Assembly: GCF_900537175.1 (NCBI RefSeq)
Contig: NZ_LS999835.1
Span: forward strand, 124,001-188,000
Origin: Lentilitoribacter sp. Alg239-R112
GTDB taxonomy: Bacteria > Pseudomonadota > Alphaproteobacteria > Rhizobiales > Rhizobiaceae
Direction of reading: 5' to 3'
Length of the DNA: 64,000 nucleotides
Part shown: piece by piece, positions 27,932 to 38,081 of the stretch
Layout of the letters: every line of letters starts with the position of its first letter
Numbering within the stretch: the stretch's first letter is position 1
Position numbers and translations under genes: made by a program
Notes under the pieces: generated by a model
Database searches by the model: none
What the model saw: the letters and a program-made list of their open reading frames with translations, nothing else
What the model was told of the DNA's origin: nothing

Positions 27932-29257
27932 ATGTCTGAACAGGATACTATTTACGCTTTATCATCTGGCTCATTACCCAGCGGTGTTGCTATTGTTCGT
28001 ATCAGTGGTTCCAGGACTCGATTCGTGCTCGAAACACTTTGTTCAGTGATACCTAAACCACGAATGGCAGTGTTGAAAACGATTCGTGATCGGAACGATC
28101 TGGTTATTGATAAGGCTTTGGTTCTTTTTTTCCCCAACCCAAATTCATTTACGGGTGAAGATTGTGCGGAGATTCATTTGCATGGCGGACGTGCAGTTGT
28201 CAGTGCTTGTCTTAATGCGTTATCGATCTTGCAGGGTCTTCGTATTGCAGAAGCCGGTGAATTTACAAAACGCGCATTTGATAATGGAAAGATGGATCTG
28301 ACCGAAGCGGAAGGATTGGCCGATTTGATATCTGCCGAAACCGAAATGCAGCGGAGACTGGCTATACAACAGTCAGATGGGGTTCTTAAAGATTTATACG
28401 ATGGATGGGCAGCACGGATATTGAGATCTCGGGCATTAATAGAAGCAGAACTCGATTTTTCGGACGAAGATGATATTCCTGGGGCTATTTCAGATCAGGT
28501 TTGGTCAGATGTTGGTCTACTCGCAAAAGAGATATCCCGCCATCTAAAAAAGTCTCGCGCGGGTGAAATAACGCGTAATGGCTTCTCTGTAGTTATCGCT
28601 GGAGCTCCAAATGCTGGAAAATCCTCACTTCTAAATGCTTTGGCTGGAAGGGATGTGGCTATAGTATCTGAGGAGAGAGGAACTACGCGAGATATATTGG
28701 AAGTCCGCTTAGATATAGCGGGACATCTCGTTGTTGTAAAAGATACGGCGGGTATTAGAGACACTGACAATATGCTGGAGAGAGAAGGCATTCGACGTGC
28801 GGAGCAAGCACTTGAAACTGCTGACTTAATTTTACATCTTATAGATATATCTCGAGATCATGATGCCTTACCGGAGAGATTGATTTCAAAAAGTAATGTA
28901 CTAAAAATTGGTACGAAAACTGATATTGTGACTGCAGATTTTGGTGAACAGTTTGACGCGTTAATTTCCACTACTACGGAAGATGGTTTGGAAGGCTTAC
29001 TGCATAGGGTTGAGCAAGCGCTAGAAATTTTGGTTGTCCCGGACGATTTCGTGGTTCCGACACGACAAAGACATATAGATCTGTTGAAAATCGCGCAGCT
29101 AGAGTTAGCTGAAGCTACTCTACTGATTGATGAACCGATCGAAATTAGATCGGAACATCTACGTTTGGCGCAGGATGCTTTGGGCAAAATAACAGGCAGA
29201 ACTGATGTTGAAGATTTACTGGGAGTGATCTTCGGCGAATTTTGCGTTGGTAAATGA
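27932..29257 (+). CDS. mnmE: tRNA modification GTPase MnmE
   Basis: MnmE (TrmE) acts with MnmG to install the 5-carboxymethylaminomethyl group on wobble uridine of certain tRNAs. The 441-residue protein has the N-terminal folate-binding domain (YALSSGSLPSGVAIVRISG), a G domain with P-loop GAPNAGKSS (224-232) and DTAGIRDTDN, and the C-terminal FCVGK whose Cys is conserved. The TGA stop at 29255-29257 lies within a parS-like site. mnmG follows after the parS cluster. Confidence 0.97.
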   Translation: MSEQDTIYALSSGSLPSGVAIVRISGSRTRFVLETLCSVIPKPRMAVLKTIRDRNDLVIDKALVLFFPNPNSFTGEDCAEIHLHGGRAVVSACLNALSILQGLRIAEAGEFTKRAFDNGKMDLTEAEGLADLISAETEMQRRLAIQQSDGVLKDLYDGWAARILRSRALIEAELDFSDEDDIPGAISDQVWSDVGLLAKEISRHLKKSRAGEITRNGFSVVIAGAPNAGKSSLLNALAGRDVAIVSEERGTTRDILEVRLDIAGHLVVVKDTAGIRDTDNMLEREGIRRAEQALETADLILHLIDISRDHDALPERLISKSNVLKIGTKTDIVTADFGEQFDALISTTTEDGLEGLLHRVEQALEILVVPDDFVVPTRQRHIDLLKIAQLELAEATLLIDEPIEIRSEHLRLAQDALGKITGRTDVEDLLGVIFGEFCVGK

Positions 29258-29270
29258 TTCACGTGAAACA
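29255..29270. repeat. parS: parS-like site 1
   Basis: TGATTCACGTGAAACA differs from the ParB-binding consensus TGTTTCACGTGAAACA by one base. The first three bases are the mnmE stop codon. It is the first of four sites within about 100 bases. Confidence 0.85.
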
Positions 29271-29280
29271 TATTTGTTGA

Positions 29281-29296
29281 TGACTCACGTGAAACA
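29281..29296. repeat. parS: parS-like site 2
   Basis: TGACTCACGTGAAACA has the CACGTG core and a perfect right half-site, with two mismatches in the left half. Confidence 0.75.
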
Positions 29297-29311
29297 TCGG
29301 TGGCGATAGCA

Positions 29312-29327
29312 TGACTCACGTGAAACA
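29312..29327. repeat. parS: parS-like site 3
   Basis: TGACTCACGTGAAACA is identical to site 2, 31 bases further on (about three helical turns). The right half-site is perfect; the left has two mismatches. Confidence 0.75.
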
Positions 29328-29340
29328 TGGAATATTTGAG

Positions 29341-29356
29341 AGTTTCACGTGAAACG
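29341..29356. repeat. parS: parS-like site 4
   Basis: AGTTTCACGTGAAACG is a perfect 14-base parS palindrome (GTTTCACGTGAAAC); only the outermost bases differ from the 16-base consensus. It lies 62 bases before the mnmG start. Confidence 0.88.
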
Positions 29357-29417
29357 CCAAATTTGCTTGACATTTATTCGATACTGACTGAACAAGATAT
29401 CGAAAAGAAGGTGAATT

Positions 29418-31298
29418 ATGAAGTACGATGTAATAGTTATAGGCGGTGGCCATGCTGGTTGCGAAGCGGCATCAGCTTCAGCGCGAATGGGCGCTTCTAC
29501 AGCGCTAATTACTCACAAGCTTAATACAATCGGTGTTATGTCATGCAATCCGGCCATAGGTGGGCTTGGCAAAGGACACCTGGTTCGTGAGATCGATGCG
29601 ATGGATGGTCTTATGGGTCGAGTGACCGATGATGCAGCTATTCAATATCGCATGTTGAACCGCCGCAAAGGTCCTGCGGTTCGCGGTCCCAGAACTCAAG
29701 CGGATCGAAAACTTTATCGCGAATCTATGCAAAAAAATATTTCAGAGATTGAAAATTTGGATGTAGTAGAAGGTGAAGTAGATGACTTGATTGTTAACGC
29801 TGGTCAAATTGATGGTGTTCTGACTAAAGATGGTCGTTCGTTTATGTGTTCCGCTGTTGTTCTAACGACTGGAACCTTCCTTCGCGGTCTTATACATATT
29901 GGTGATAAGAAAATCCCTGCTGGTCGCATGGGGGAGGCGCCAGCTCTGGGCCTATCTGATCGTTTGGAAAATCTTGGCTTAGATCTGCGACGACTAAAGA
30001 CTGGAACGCCTGCGCGTTTGGACGGAAAAACAATTGCCTGGGACAAATTAGCTACTCAGGAGGCTGATACCGATCCGGTGCCCTTTTCATTTATGTCAGG
30101 GGCTATAACGCAAAAGCAAATTCCATGCGGTATCACTCGAACAACAAACGCCACGCATCGTATTATTGAAGATAATATTTCTAAATCCGCCATGTATTCG
30201 GGACAGATTGAGGGCGTGGGTCCTCGTTATTGTCCATCGATTGAGGATAAGATAGTAAAATTCGGTGATAGGGATGGACACCAAATTTTTCTTGAGCCTG
30301 AGGGTTTGGATGATGATACCGTTTATCCAAATGGTATCTCGACTTCTTTACCGGAAGATATACAGGATCAATTTATTCGAACTATTCCCGGTTTGGAGAA
30401 TGTAAATATTTTGCAACCCGGATACGCTATCGAGTACGATTATATCGATCCGCGGGAATTGTCATCAACTCTTGAGTTGAAGAAGTTATCTGGATTGTTT
30501 TTGGCAGGACAGATTAATGGAACGACTGGTTATGAGGAAGCGGCTGCTCAGGGGTTAGTTGCAGGTTTGAATGCGGCGAGAGTGGTTCAGGGTGGCGAAT
30601 CTGTTTTATTTAGTCGTACCGAATCTTACATCGGAGTTATGATTGATGACCTTACGACGCATGGCGTTACTGAACCCTACCGTATGTTTACTTCTCGGGC
30701 TGAGTATCGTTTAACACTTCGTGCTGATAACGCTGATGTTCGATTAACACCATTTGCAATAGAGTTAGGCTGTGTAAGTAATGAACGCCGGCAAAAATTC
30801 GAGCAATGGCAGAAATCTCTAAAGAAGTGCCGCAATGATTTTGAAAGTAGACATCTTTCGCCTTCTGAGGCTGAGAAGTTTGATATTAAACTCAATAAAG
30901 ACGGCGTTGTTAGGTCTGCATTTCAGCTTTTGTCTTATCCTCAAATTTGCTTGGAAGATATTTTGCGCGTTTGGCCAGAACTTGGTGTTTACGATACTAA
31001 ACTGTTGGAAACAATTGAGGTTGATGCGACTTATGCAGTATATTTATTGCGTCAGGAAGCAGATATTAAGAATCAAAAGCGTGAGGAGTCTCGTTTGATA
31101 CCCATAAATTTCGATTATGATGTTTTACCAGGCTTATCTAATGAACTGAAATCTAAGTTAAACAGGTTCAAACCTGTATCTATTGCTCATGCGAATCGAA
31201 TTGATGGAATGACACCTGCTGCGATTGCTATTATTCTGACATATATGAAGCGAGAACAAGCCTCGATCAGAGTTGAGGTGGCGCAGAATGAGCAATAG
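29418..31298 (+). CDS. mnmG: tRNA uridine modification enzyme MnmG (GidA)
   Basis: MnmG is the FAD- and NADH-dependent partner of MnmE in wobble-uridine modification. The 626-residue protein begins [18 protein letters not shown], the FAD-binding dinucleotide fold, and has [20 protein letters not shown], the Cys-containing [12 protein letters not shown] segment and [20 protein letters not shown] ribosome-binding GAAGGTG precedes the ATG. Its end overlaps the start of rsmG. The gene reads away from the origin in the conserved mnmE-mnmG-rsmG-parA-parB order. Confidence 0.97.
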   Translation: MKYDVIVIGGGHAGCEAASASARMGASTALITHKLNTIGVMSCNPAIGGLGKGHLVREIDAMDGLMGRVTDDAAIQYRMLNRRKGPAVRGPRTQADRKLYRESMQKNISEIENLDVVEGEVDDLIVNAGQIDGVLTKDGRSFMCSAVVLTTGTFLRGLIHIGDKKIPAGRMGEAPALGLSDRLENLGLDLRRLKTGTPARLDGKTIAWDKLATQEADTDPVPFSFMSGAITQKQIPCGITRTTNATHRIIEDNISKSAMYSGQIEGVGPRYCPSIEDKIVKFGDRDGHQIFLEPEGLDDDTVYPNGISTSLPEDIQDQFIRTIPGLENVNILQPGYAIEYDYIDPRELSSTLELKKLSGLFLAGQINGTTGYEEAAAQGLVAGLNAARVVQGGESVLFSRTESYIGVMIDDLTTHGVTEPYRMFTSRAEYRLTLRADNADVRLTPFAIELGCVSNERRQKFEQWQKSLKKCRNDFESRHLSPSEAEKFDIKLNKDGVVRSAFQLLSYPQICLEDILRVWPELGVYDTKLLETIEVDATYAVYLLRQEADIKNQKREESRLIPINFDYDVLPGLSNELKSKLNRFKPVSIAHANRIDGMTPAAIAIILTYMKREQASIRVEVAQNEQ

Positions 31299-31926
31299 AG
31301 AGAAACTGGAGGCAGGTAACGATGTTTTTGATGTTTCACGTGAAACATGGGAAAGATTGCAATTATATGCTGATCTCGTAAGAAAATGGCAGAAAACCAT
31401 AAATCTAGTATCTCCGTCCACCGTGGATAATCTCTGGAGTAGACATATATTAGATAGTCTGCAAATCTATCGATATAACCAACAGCCTAAAACTTGGTTG
31501 GATATGGGGAGTGGAGCAGGTTTTCCTGGGATCGTAACCGGTATTTGCCTTGCGGAGAATGAAAAAGGTTGGGTTCATTTGATTGAAAGCAATCAAAAGA
31601 AGGCCGCATTTCTGCGAAATTGTATTATTAAAACAGGTGCTCGAGCAAGTGTTCATCCCGTTCGAGTATCGAATGCAATCAAGGATATAGCAAGCGTAGA
31701 TGCAATATCTGCACGCGCACTTGCATCATTGTCCGATCTTTTGGAGATGTCCGCACCTTGGTTTGCCAAGAATGAAAAATGTTGTGCATGGTTTCACAAA
31801 GGTAGGGATTACGCCGCGGAATTGGATATTGCCCGTAGTCGTTGGACGTTTGATCTGGTAAAATATGATAGCCAGATTGAAGACGACTCCGTTATTTTGA
31901 GTATCAGTCATCTAAGGCAGAAATAG
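31288..31926 (+). CDS. rsmG: 16S rRNA (guanine527-N7)-methyltransferase RsmG
   Basis: RsmG (GidB) methylates G527 of 16S rRNA using SAM. I start it at ATG 31288 ([20 protein letters not shown]), 212 residues, overlapping mnmG by 11 bases; an ATG five codons earlier is less likely. The SAM-binding motif [13 protein letters not shown] and the [14 protein letters not shown] segment are typical, as is [22 protein letters not shown] perfect parS palindrome is embedded in its N-terminal coding region (31332-31347), in codons for DVSRET. Confidence 0.95.
   Translation: MSNREKLEAGNDVFDVSRETWERLQLYADLVRKWQKTINLVSPSTVDNLWSRHILDSLQIYRYNQQPKTWLDMGSGAGFPGIVTGICLAENEKGWVHLIESNQKKAAFLRNCIIKTGARASVHPVRVSNAIKDIASVDAISARALASLSDLLEMSAPWFAKNEKCCAWFHKGRDYAAELDIARSRWTFDLVKYDSQIEDDSVILSISHLRQK
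31332..31347. repeat. parS: Perfect parS site inside rsmG
   Basis: TGTTTCACGTGAAACA is an exact 16-base match to the canonical parS palindrome recognised by chromosomal ParB. It lies within the rsmG reading frame, about 600 bases before parA. Confidence 0.95.
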
Positions 31927-31951
31927 TCACTAAAGAACCTTCGATGTAAAT

Positions 31952-32770
31952 ATGTTGATACCTATGCCAAAGAGTAAGAAGATAAATCTCAATCGTATTA
32001 TTACTATTGCTAACCAAAAAGGCGGTGTCGGCAAGACGACGACAGCAATCAATTTAGCAACTGCTCTTGCTGCTATTGGCGAGAAAGTATTGGTTGTCGA
32101 CTTGGATCCGCAAGGTAATGCGAGTACCGGACTTGGAATAGAACGACGTGATCGGGAATTGTCATCTTATGATGTTCTAATTTTTGAAGCGGAGTTATCT
32201 AAAGCTGTTTTAAAAACCGCCGTTCCTAACTTAAGCATTATTCCTTCGACGATGGATCTTCTTGGTCTTGAAATGGAAATTTCTAACGACCCAAAGCGAG
32301 CTTACCGTTTGAAAGAAGTATTGCACGGTCCGGCTGCTCAGAAATATAGTTATATTCTTATTGACTGTCCACCATCTCTAAATTTACTTACCATGAATGC
32401 AATGGCCGCAGCTCACTCTGTTCTTGTACCGCTTCAATGTGAGTTTTTTGCTTTGGAGGGCTTAAGTCAGCTTTTGGAAACTGTTGGACAGGTTCGAGAT
32501 ACTCTTAATCCAGACCTTGAGATTCAAGGAGTTGTAATGACCATGTATGATGCACGAAACAATCTTGCACATCAAGTTGTTGCAGATGTGCGAGAAAATT
32601 TGGGTGAAAAAGTATATCAAACGCTTATCCCTAGAAATGTTCGAGTTTCTGAAGCGCCTTCTTATGGTAAACCTGCAATTTTGTATGACCTTGCTTGCTC
32701 AGGTAGTCAGGCGTATCTGCAGTTAGCCTCAGAGGTAATTCAAAGAGAGCGTGAGCATAAAGCTGCTTAA
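31952..32770 (+). CDS. parA: Chromosome partitioning ATPase ParA
   Basis: ParA is the Walker-type ATPase that moves the ParB-parS complex during chromosome segregation. The 272-residue protein has the deviant Walker A NQKGGVGKTTTAIN (P-loop about residues 23-30), VVDLDPQGNASTG and the switch region YILIDCPPSLNLLT. It lacks the long N-terminal helix-turn-helix of plasmid type Ia ParA, so it is the chromosomal (Soj) kind. ATG 31964 is an alternative start. parB follows after 40 bases. Confidence 0.97.
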   Translation: MLIPMPKSKKINLNRIITIANQKGGVGKTTTAINLATALAAIGEKVLVVDLDPQGNASTGLGIERRDRELSSYDVLIFEAELSKAVLKTAVPNLSIIPSTMDLLGLEMEISNDPKRAYRLKEVLHGPAAQKYSYILIDCPPSLNLLTMNAMAAAHSVLVPLQCEFFALEGLSQLLETVGQVRDTLNPDLEIQGVVMTMYDARNNLAHQVVADVRENLGEKVYQTLIPRNVRVSEAPSYGKPAILYDLACSGSQAYLQLASEVIQREREHKAA

Positions 32771-32810
32771 TTCGTTTGATAATAGAATAAGCTAATTTAA
32801 TAGGTGTTAT

Positions 32811-33701
32811 ATGAGTGATGAACAATCAAAGAAACGTTTAGGGCGTGGACTGGCCGCTCTTATTGGTGAGATGGATACTGCTGAGCAAAAAGCTGAACCT
32901 TCTGCGATAGCACCTGATCAAAACTTACCGATTGAGTTCATTGTTCGTAATTCAGAAAACCCTCGTCAATATTTTGATCGGGAGGGCTTAGCTGATCTTG
33001 CTCGCTCTATCCGAAAACATGGCATCGTGCAGCCGATTGTTGTTCGTAAAACATCTGAAGATAGATATGAAATTATTGCAGGCGAACGTCGTTGGCGGGC
33101 AGCACAACAAGCAGGTCTTACTAATGTACCTGTGCTTATTCGTAACGTAGATAATAAGACAGCGTTAGAAATTGCTATCGTTGAAAATGTTCAGCGTTCA
33201 GATCTTAATCCTCTGGAAGAGGCGCTTGGCTATGAGCAGCTTATGTCTCATTACGGATATACTCAAAATGATTTGGGTGAGGTAATTGGTAAGAGCCGAA
33301 GTCATGTCGCAAATAGTTTACGACTATTAAAGCTACCAGATGAAGTTCGTCAGATGCTTGTCGATGGATCATTATCAGCAGGCCATGCCCGGGCAATTGT
33401 ATCTACGTCTAATCCCTTAGAGCTTGCAAAAAGAATTGTTAGTGAAGGTTTATCTGTTCGCGAAGCAGAGCGTTTAGCGCAGCTTGATATAAATGGTGAA
33501 GATGTACGCTCTTCAGCGGGAAAATCAAATCAAGTCGTGCAAAAAGATGCGGATACTCTTGCTCTTGAACAAAGCCTTAGTGACGTTCTGGGGTTAAAGG
33601 TAGCTTTGAACCATAAAGGTGAAAAAGGTCAACTGCAGATTAACTACAAATCGCTCGAACAACTTGATAATATTTGCAAATTACTTGGCGTTGCCGGCTA
33701 A
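32811..33701 (+). CDS. parB: Chromosome partitioning protein ParB
   Basis: ParB binds parS, hydrolyses CTP and spreads as a sliding clamp. The 296-residue protein begins with the ParA-stimulating basic tail (KKRLGRGLAALIGE). It has the NPRQYFD motif, the CTP-binding GERRWRA (residues 91-97), ENVQRSDLNPLEEA, and the helix-turn-helix QNDLGEVIGKSRSHVANSLRLL. The C-terminal dimerisation domain ends at residue 296. At least one perfect and several near-perfect parS sites lie within 6 kb. It converges on holA, with 14 bases between the stops. Confidence 0.97.
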   Translation: MSDEQSKKRLGRGLAALIGEMDTAEQKAEPSAIAPDQNLPIEFIVRNSENPRQYFDREGLADLARSIRKHGIVQPIVVRKTSEDRYEIIAGERRWRAAQQAGLTNVPVLIRNVDNKTALEIAIVENVQRSDLNPLEEALGYEQLMSHYGYTQNDLGEVIGKSRSHVANSLRLLKLPDEVRQMLVDGSLSAGHARAIVSTSNPLELAKRIVSEGLSVREAERLAQLDINGEDVRSSAGKSNQVVQKDADTLALEQSLSDVLGLKVALNHKGEKGQLQINYKSLEQLDNICKLLGVAG

Positions 33702-33715
33702 GATTCAATGTGAAT

Positions 33716-34744
33716 TTAGCGACTTAGAAGGCAAACACGCATCAAAGCCTGTCTGGCGATGCTTTCTTCAAGCGCTGCATTTTTTCGCGTTTCCAAAATA
33801 GTGTTAGATAAACGATCCATTTCCTTACTCAGTTTGCTACAAGTCCATTTTCGTAATGCTTTCTCAAAAGCTGGTTTACGTTTGAAATGAATATATCGTC
33901 CCATTTCAGACATAACTTGCCCAGCTTGCTTTTTGTTTACTTCAATTTCTGATCGCATGATGTCGATCTGCTGTAGTTGAACGAGGCAAGAGCGTAAAAC
34001 CAGAAAGATAGGTGTTTTGGAGATGATAATTTTTGAAAAAGATTTATCTAACTCATTGATATTACCGGTTAATATAGCATCAACTGTTTCGTCAACTGAG
34101 ATCGAAGAAGCGTCCCCAATGGCATTAGTGACGTCTTCTGCGGTAATATTTTTTTGTTCTTGGCAATAGAGCGTTAGTTTTTGCAGCTCACCACGGCTCG
34201 CTAGGCGATCTCCGCCTAAAAAACTCAGTAATAACTGGCGCGCGTCATTTTCAATACGTAAGTTCGCTGCGCCGAGTTCTTGATCAATCAAAGCTTGTAA
34301 TGAACGACCATCATCTGCGTAACAAGGAATTGCAAGAGCAGGAGGTGCTTTTTCAATCATCTTACGTAAGGGTGAGGATTTCTTAAGGTCGCCAGCCTCA
34401 ATGATTAATGTTACACTCTCGGTAATCTCTTCAAGAACCCCACTTATAATTGCCGGCAATTTCTTGTCGCCGCCGGCGTTCTTTACCCAGATAAGTCGAT
34501 CACCACCAAACAGACCGATGGACCCGATCTCATCGGCTAGTCGACCAGGATCTGATGAAATTTCAGATGACTCGAGCCTTATGGTGGCGAAATCATCAGC
34601 TAAATCGACATTAATTTTTTTGGAAAGTTCTCGTGCGCGCTCCGAAACAAGACCATTGTCGGGGCCATAAATAAGAAAAGCACGATAGGGTATACCCGTT
34701 CGTTTGATTAAACCATCGAACTCATGTGCCTTAATCTGCGCCAT
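33716..34744 (-). CDS. holA: DNA polymerase III delta subunit
   Basis: HolA is the clamp-loader subunit that opens the beta clamp. The 342-residue protein has the family N terminus (AFLIYGPDNGLVSERA), a degenerate AAA+ fold without a functional P-loop, and FLGGDRLASRGELQKLTLYC, which is typical of the alphaproteobacterial delta subunit. It lies seven bases after lptE on the same strand, the conserved leuS-lptE-holA order. Confidence 0.93.
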   Translation of the reverse strand: MAQIKAHEFDGLIKRTGIPYRAFLIYGPDNGLVSERARELSKKINVDLADDFATIRLESSEISSDPGRLADEIGSIGLFGGDRLIWVKNAGGDKKLPAIISGVLEEITESVTLIIEAGDLKKSSPLRKMIEKAPPALAIPCYADDGRSLQALIDQELGAANLRIENDARQLLLSFLGGDRLASRGELQKLTLYCQEQKNITAEDVTNAIGDASSISVDETVDAILTGNINELDKSFSKIIISKTPIFLVLRSCLVQLQQIDIMRSEIEVNKKQAGQVMSEMGRYIHFKRKPAFEKALRKWTCSKLSKEMDRLSNTILETRKNAALEESIARQALMRVCLLSR

Positions 34745-34750
34745 ACTAGA

Positions 34751-35260
34751 CTATTTGCGCAGTGCTATGGCGAGATCAGCGTAAATAAGTTCGGCCAATT
34801 CACGTCCCGCTCGGTCCTCAGCGTCTCTAAGTGCGCGAATTTTTGAAAATTCTTGATCTGGAAGGTCGTAGAGCGCGGTAGAACTGCGCTTTCCTTCTCT
34901 AATAACTGTCCCATCGCTGAACTTCATGAGTTTATAAGTCCCATTTGCAACCATTCGTCCGGCGGAAAAATTATTATCAGTTCCTGAATCAAGTACACCG
35001 GAAGCACTGCGTGTAACGTTCAATTCGAGTTTATAGTCACTAGCACTTTGATTTCCAGACCCGCCATTTAGAAAAACCAATTGATTTCGGACCACCTGCT
35101 CAAGCCGATCGTCGGCATCTGATATTTCGATTGCTGGTAACGCACTAGAGGTTGCACTGTTATAAAGAGGTGTTACCTGACATCCGGCCAGAATACTGAC
35201 ACATCCTGCAACAAAACTAATTCGTATGGCTTCTCTTGAGAGCACATTAGATAACAACAT
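34751..35260 (-). CDS. lptE: LPS assembly lipoprotein LptE
   Basis: LptE is the outer-membrane lipoprotein that plugs LptD and helps insert lipopolysaccharide. The 169-residue protein has a hydrophobic signal sequence and a lipobox LAGC with Cys27 as the lipidation site; the mature part contains QVTPLYNS, common to the family. It overlaps the end of leuS by 14 bases and precedes holA, the standard context. Sequence conservation in LptE is low, so context carries much of the call. Confidence 0.88.
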   Translation of the reverse strand: MLLSNVLSREAIRISFVAGCVSILAGCQVTPLYNSATSSALPAIEISDADDRLEQVVRNQLVFLNGGSGNQSASDYKLELNVTRSASGVLDSGTDNNFSAGRMVANGTYKLMKFSDGTVIREGKRSSTALYDLPDQEFSKIRALRDAEDRAGRELAELIYADLAIALRK

Positions 35261-37862
35261 TCACAATCCTTTTAGGCACGATAATTAGTTTTCGTATAGG
35301 TTGAGCATTGATTTTATCAGCAACAAAATCAAGTGCTAAAACAGCTTCTTCAATTGTCTCTTTGTCGGCATTGGCCTCAATTATTAGTTCGCCCCGTTTC
35401 TTTCCATTAATCTGAACCGGCATCATAATAGTACTTTCTGCCACAAGATCTGGGTTAAATTCAGGCCAAGCAGACTGTGCAACCAAGCCTTTGCAGTCTA
35501 GTGCCATCCAACACTCTTCGGCTAAGTGAGGCATCATAGGAGCAATTAGGTGAATTAGTATCTCGCATGCTTCGCGACAAGCTGCCTTCATGGTGTCGTC
35601 AGCATCACCATTTGCAACCTGTGAAAGTGGCGCAGCAATCGCATTGACGAATTCGTAAATTCTGGCGACTGATTTATTAAATGCGAGCTTCTCAAGGTCG
35701 GCGCCAACAAGTTTTAATGTCTTATGGGCAATCTTTGAAATGTCATTTGCTGGCCCATCTGGAGCAGATTTGCTCTTAATATATTTAAGTTCAGGTGCTG
35801 CCTCACCAATAATACGCCAAACGCGTTGAACGAACTTATGTGCGCCTTCGACGCCACCTTCGGTCCAAATAACGTCACGTTCCGGTGGAGAGTCGGATAA
35901 CATAAAGAAACGAGCCGTATCAGCACCGTATGATTCAATAATATCATCCGGATCAACTACGTTCTTCTTCGATTTTGACATTTTTTCAATCGAACCAATT
36001 TCAATCTTGGTTTCTTTGCCGATCAATGTTGCTGTACGTTTTCCATCAACATCACTAATATCAATTTCAGCTGGGGTGACCCATCCTTCAGGACCTTTAT
36101 ATGTTTCATGAACAACCATACCTTGGGTGAAGAGACCTTTGAAGGGCTCCTTTATATCGAGGTGACCGGTGACTTGCATAGCTCGCGTGAAAAAACGGGA
36201 ATAAAGTAAGTGTAAGATCGCGTGTTCAATACCGCCAATATATTGATCAACCGGAAGCCATTCGCTGGCAGTTTTTGGATCAGTTGGATTAGCGTTTTTA
36301 GAATCTGTGAAACGTGCGAAATACCACGATGAATCCACAAATGTATCCATCGTGTCTGTTTCACGTCTTGCTGGCTTACCGCAGGATGGGCACTCTGTAT
36401 TGCGCCATGTGTCATGACGGTCAAGTGGATTACCCGGTTTTTCAAAATCAACATCATCGGGCAGTTTAATTGGAAGATTTTCTTTCTTCTCGGGAACAAC
36501 GCCGCAGGTATCGCAATGAACAACCGGAATTGGGCAACCCCAATAACGTTGACGGGAAACACCCCAATCGCGAAGTTTAAACTGGGTTTTACGAACGCCT
36601 TGTGGTTCCCCGCCAAGCATAGTTGCTTTGAGTGCACTAGCAACTTCATCAAAAGCTTGCTTTGGTGTTTTTCCATCCAGGAACCTGGAATTGATCATGA
36701 TGCCGGAGCCAGTGTAGGCTTCCTTCGTAATATCAGTAGTTTCACCATTACTATTTTCTGGCGCTACAACAGGCAAAATAGGTAGACCATACTTGCTAGC
36801 AAAATCATGGTCGCGCTGATCATGAGCCGGACATCCAAATACTGCACCTGTACCATAATCCATCAATACGAAATTGGCGATATAAACTGGAAGCTTCCAA
36901 TTTTTATCAAGCGGGTGGGCGACTGTAACTCCGGTGTTAAAACCATGTTTCTCAGCTGTCTCCAATTCGGCAGCAGAGGTGCCCATGTTTCTGCATTCTT
37001 TGCAGAAGTTGGCAAGATCTGAATTGTCTTTTGACAATGCGATTGCTAGCGGATGGTCTGCGGAAATGGCTAGGAAAGACGCACCAAACAATGTGTCTGG
37101 GCGTGTTGTGTAAACTTCAACATCATCGAAGCCTTCTGGTGCAGAACTATCCAAAGCCCAACGAATTTGCAGGCCTTCTGATTTGCCGATCCAGTTGGAT
37201 TGCATCAAGCGTACTTTTTCTGGCCAGCGATCTAAACCGTCTAGTTCAGTTAATAGGTCATCTGCAAAATCTGTGATCTTGAAGAACCATTGTGTTAGTT
37301 CGCGTTGTTCGACTTCGGCACCTGAGCGCCAACCTTTGCCGTCGATAACCTGCTCATTGGCAAGCACTGTCATGTCGACCGGGTCCCAGTTTACTTTTGC
37401 ATTCTTGCGGTAAACAAGGCCTTTGTCCAAAAAGTCCAGGAACAAGCTTTGTTGTTGCGCGTAATATTCAACATCACAGGTCGCAAATTCACGGGACCAA
37501 TCAAGTGATAGACCCATTGATTTAAGCTGACGGCGCATCGTGTCGATGTTTTGATATGTCCATTCACCGGGGTGGACTTTGTTTTGCATGGCCGCATTTT
37601 CGGCTGGCATTCCAAAAGCATCCCAGCCCATGGGATGAAGAACATTATAACCTTTCGCTCGGCGATAACGTGCAACTACATCACCCATCGCATAATTGCG
37701 AACATGGCCCATATGAATGCGGCCTGACGGGTATGGGAACATTTCGAGCACATAATATTTTTCACGCGGATCATCATTGTGTGTTTCGTAGATTTTTTGT
37801 TCGTCCCAGCGCTTCTGCCATGTTGGTTCAGTCTGTCTAGGGTTATAACGTTCAACGGCCAT
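35247..37862 (-). CDS. leuS: Leucyl-tRNA synthetase
   Basis: LeuS charges tRNA-Leu. I start it at ATG 37862 ([22 protein letters not shown]), giving 871 residues; the 19 further codons upstream are not family-like. The class-I HIGH motif appears as HMGH (residues 50-53) in [15 protein letters not shown] and the KMSKS loop as [13 protein letters not shown]. The editing (CP1) domain, with [15 protein letters not shown] and the [19 protein letters not shown] segment, and the zinc-type Cys cluster (CPSCG) are present. A half parS motif in the coding region is probably chance. Confidence 0.97.
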   Translation of the reverse strand: MAVERYNPRQTEPTWQKRWDEQKIYETHNDDPREKYYVLEMFPYPSGRIHMGHVRNYAMGDVVARYRRAKGYNVLHPMGWDAFGMPAENAAMQNKVHPGEWTYQNIDTMRRQLKSMGLSLDWSREFATCDVEYYAQQQSLFLDFLDKGLVYRKNAKVNWDPVDMTVLANEQVIDGKGWRSGAEVEQRELTQWFFKITDFADDLLTELDGLDRWPEKVRLMQSNWIGKSEGLQIRWALDSSAPEGFDDVEVYTTRPDTLFGASFLAISADHPLAIALSKDNSDLANFCKECRNMGTSAAELETAEKHGFNTGVTVAHPLDKNWKLPVYIANFVLMDYGTGAVFGCPAHDQRDHDFASKYGLPILPVVAPENSNGETTDITKEAYTGSGIMINSRFLDGKTPKQAFDEVASALKATMLGGEPQGVRKTQFKLRDWGVSRQRYWGCPIPVVHCDTCGVVPEKKENLPIKLPDDVDFEKPGNPLDRHDTWRNTECPSCGKPARRETDTMDTFVDSSWYFARFTDSKNANPTDPKTASEWLPVDQYIGGIEHAILHLLYSRFFTRAMQVTGHLDIKEPFKGLFTQGMVVHETYKGPEGWVTPAEIDISDVDGKRTATLIGKETKIEIGSIEKMSKSKKNVVDPDDIIESYGADTARFFMLSDSPPERDVIWTEGGVEGAHKFVQRVWRIIGEAAPELKYIKSKSAPDGPANDISKIAHKTLKLVGADLEKLAFNKSVARIYEFVNAIAAPLSQVANGDADDTMKAACREACEILIHLIAPMMPHLAEECWMALDCKGLVAQSAWPEFNPDLVAESTIMMPVQINGKKRGELIIEANADKETIEEAVLALDFVADKINAQPIRKLIIVPKRIVNVVI

Positions 37863-38049
37863 TTTTATTCCTGATAGTTCAATCGGTGAGCTTTTACATT
37901 TGTTGCGGAGCTTCACCATGAAAGCTGCGCATCGTCAACACTAAAGACTATTCAAATGTTCGCTTTTGATATTAAAAGGAGCTTAGCTGCTTTGGAATTC
38001 GCAAAGCTTGCCAATTTCGATATGGGTTTAATAGGGATCCTATAACAAA

Positions 38050-38065
38050 TGTTTCACGTGAATCG
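38050..38065. repeat. Degenerate parS-like site upstream of yggS
   Basis: TGTTTCACGTGAATCG has a perfect left half-site and core but two mismatches in the right half. It is in the leuS-yggS intergenic region, about 13 kb from the origin. It may be a weak ParB site. Confidence 0.5.
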
Positions 38066-38081
38066 CTAATTGAGGCTGATA

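Noticed and set aside
28858..29373. 171-codon antisense frame opposite mnmE
   Set aside because: Serine-rich translation typical of the opposite strand of a real gene; mnmE is a secure call on the plus strand.
36356..36371. TGTTTCACGT in leuS as a parS site
   Set aside because: Only the left half matches; the right half is unrelated.
36152..36676. 174-codon frame inside leuS in another frame on the same strand
   Set aside because: No family features and fully covered by leuS.
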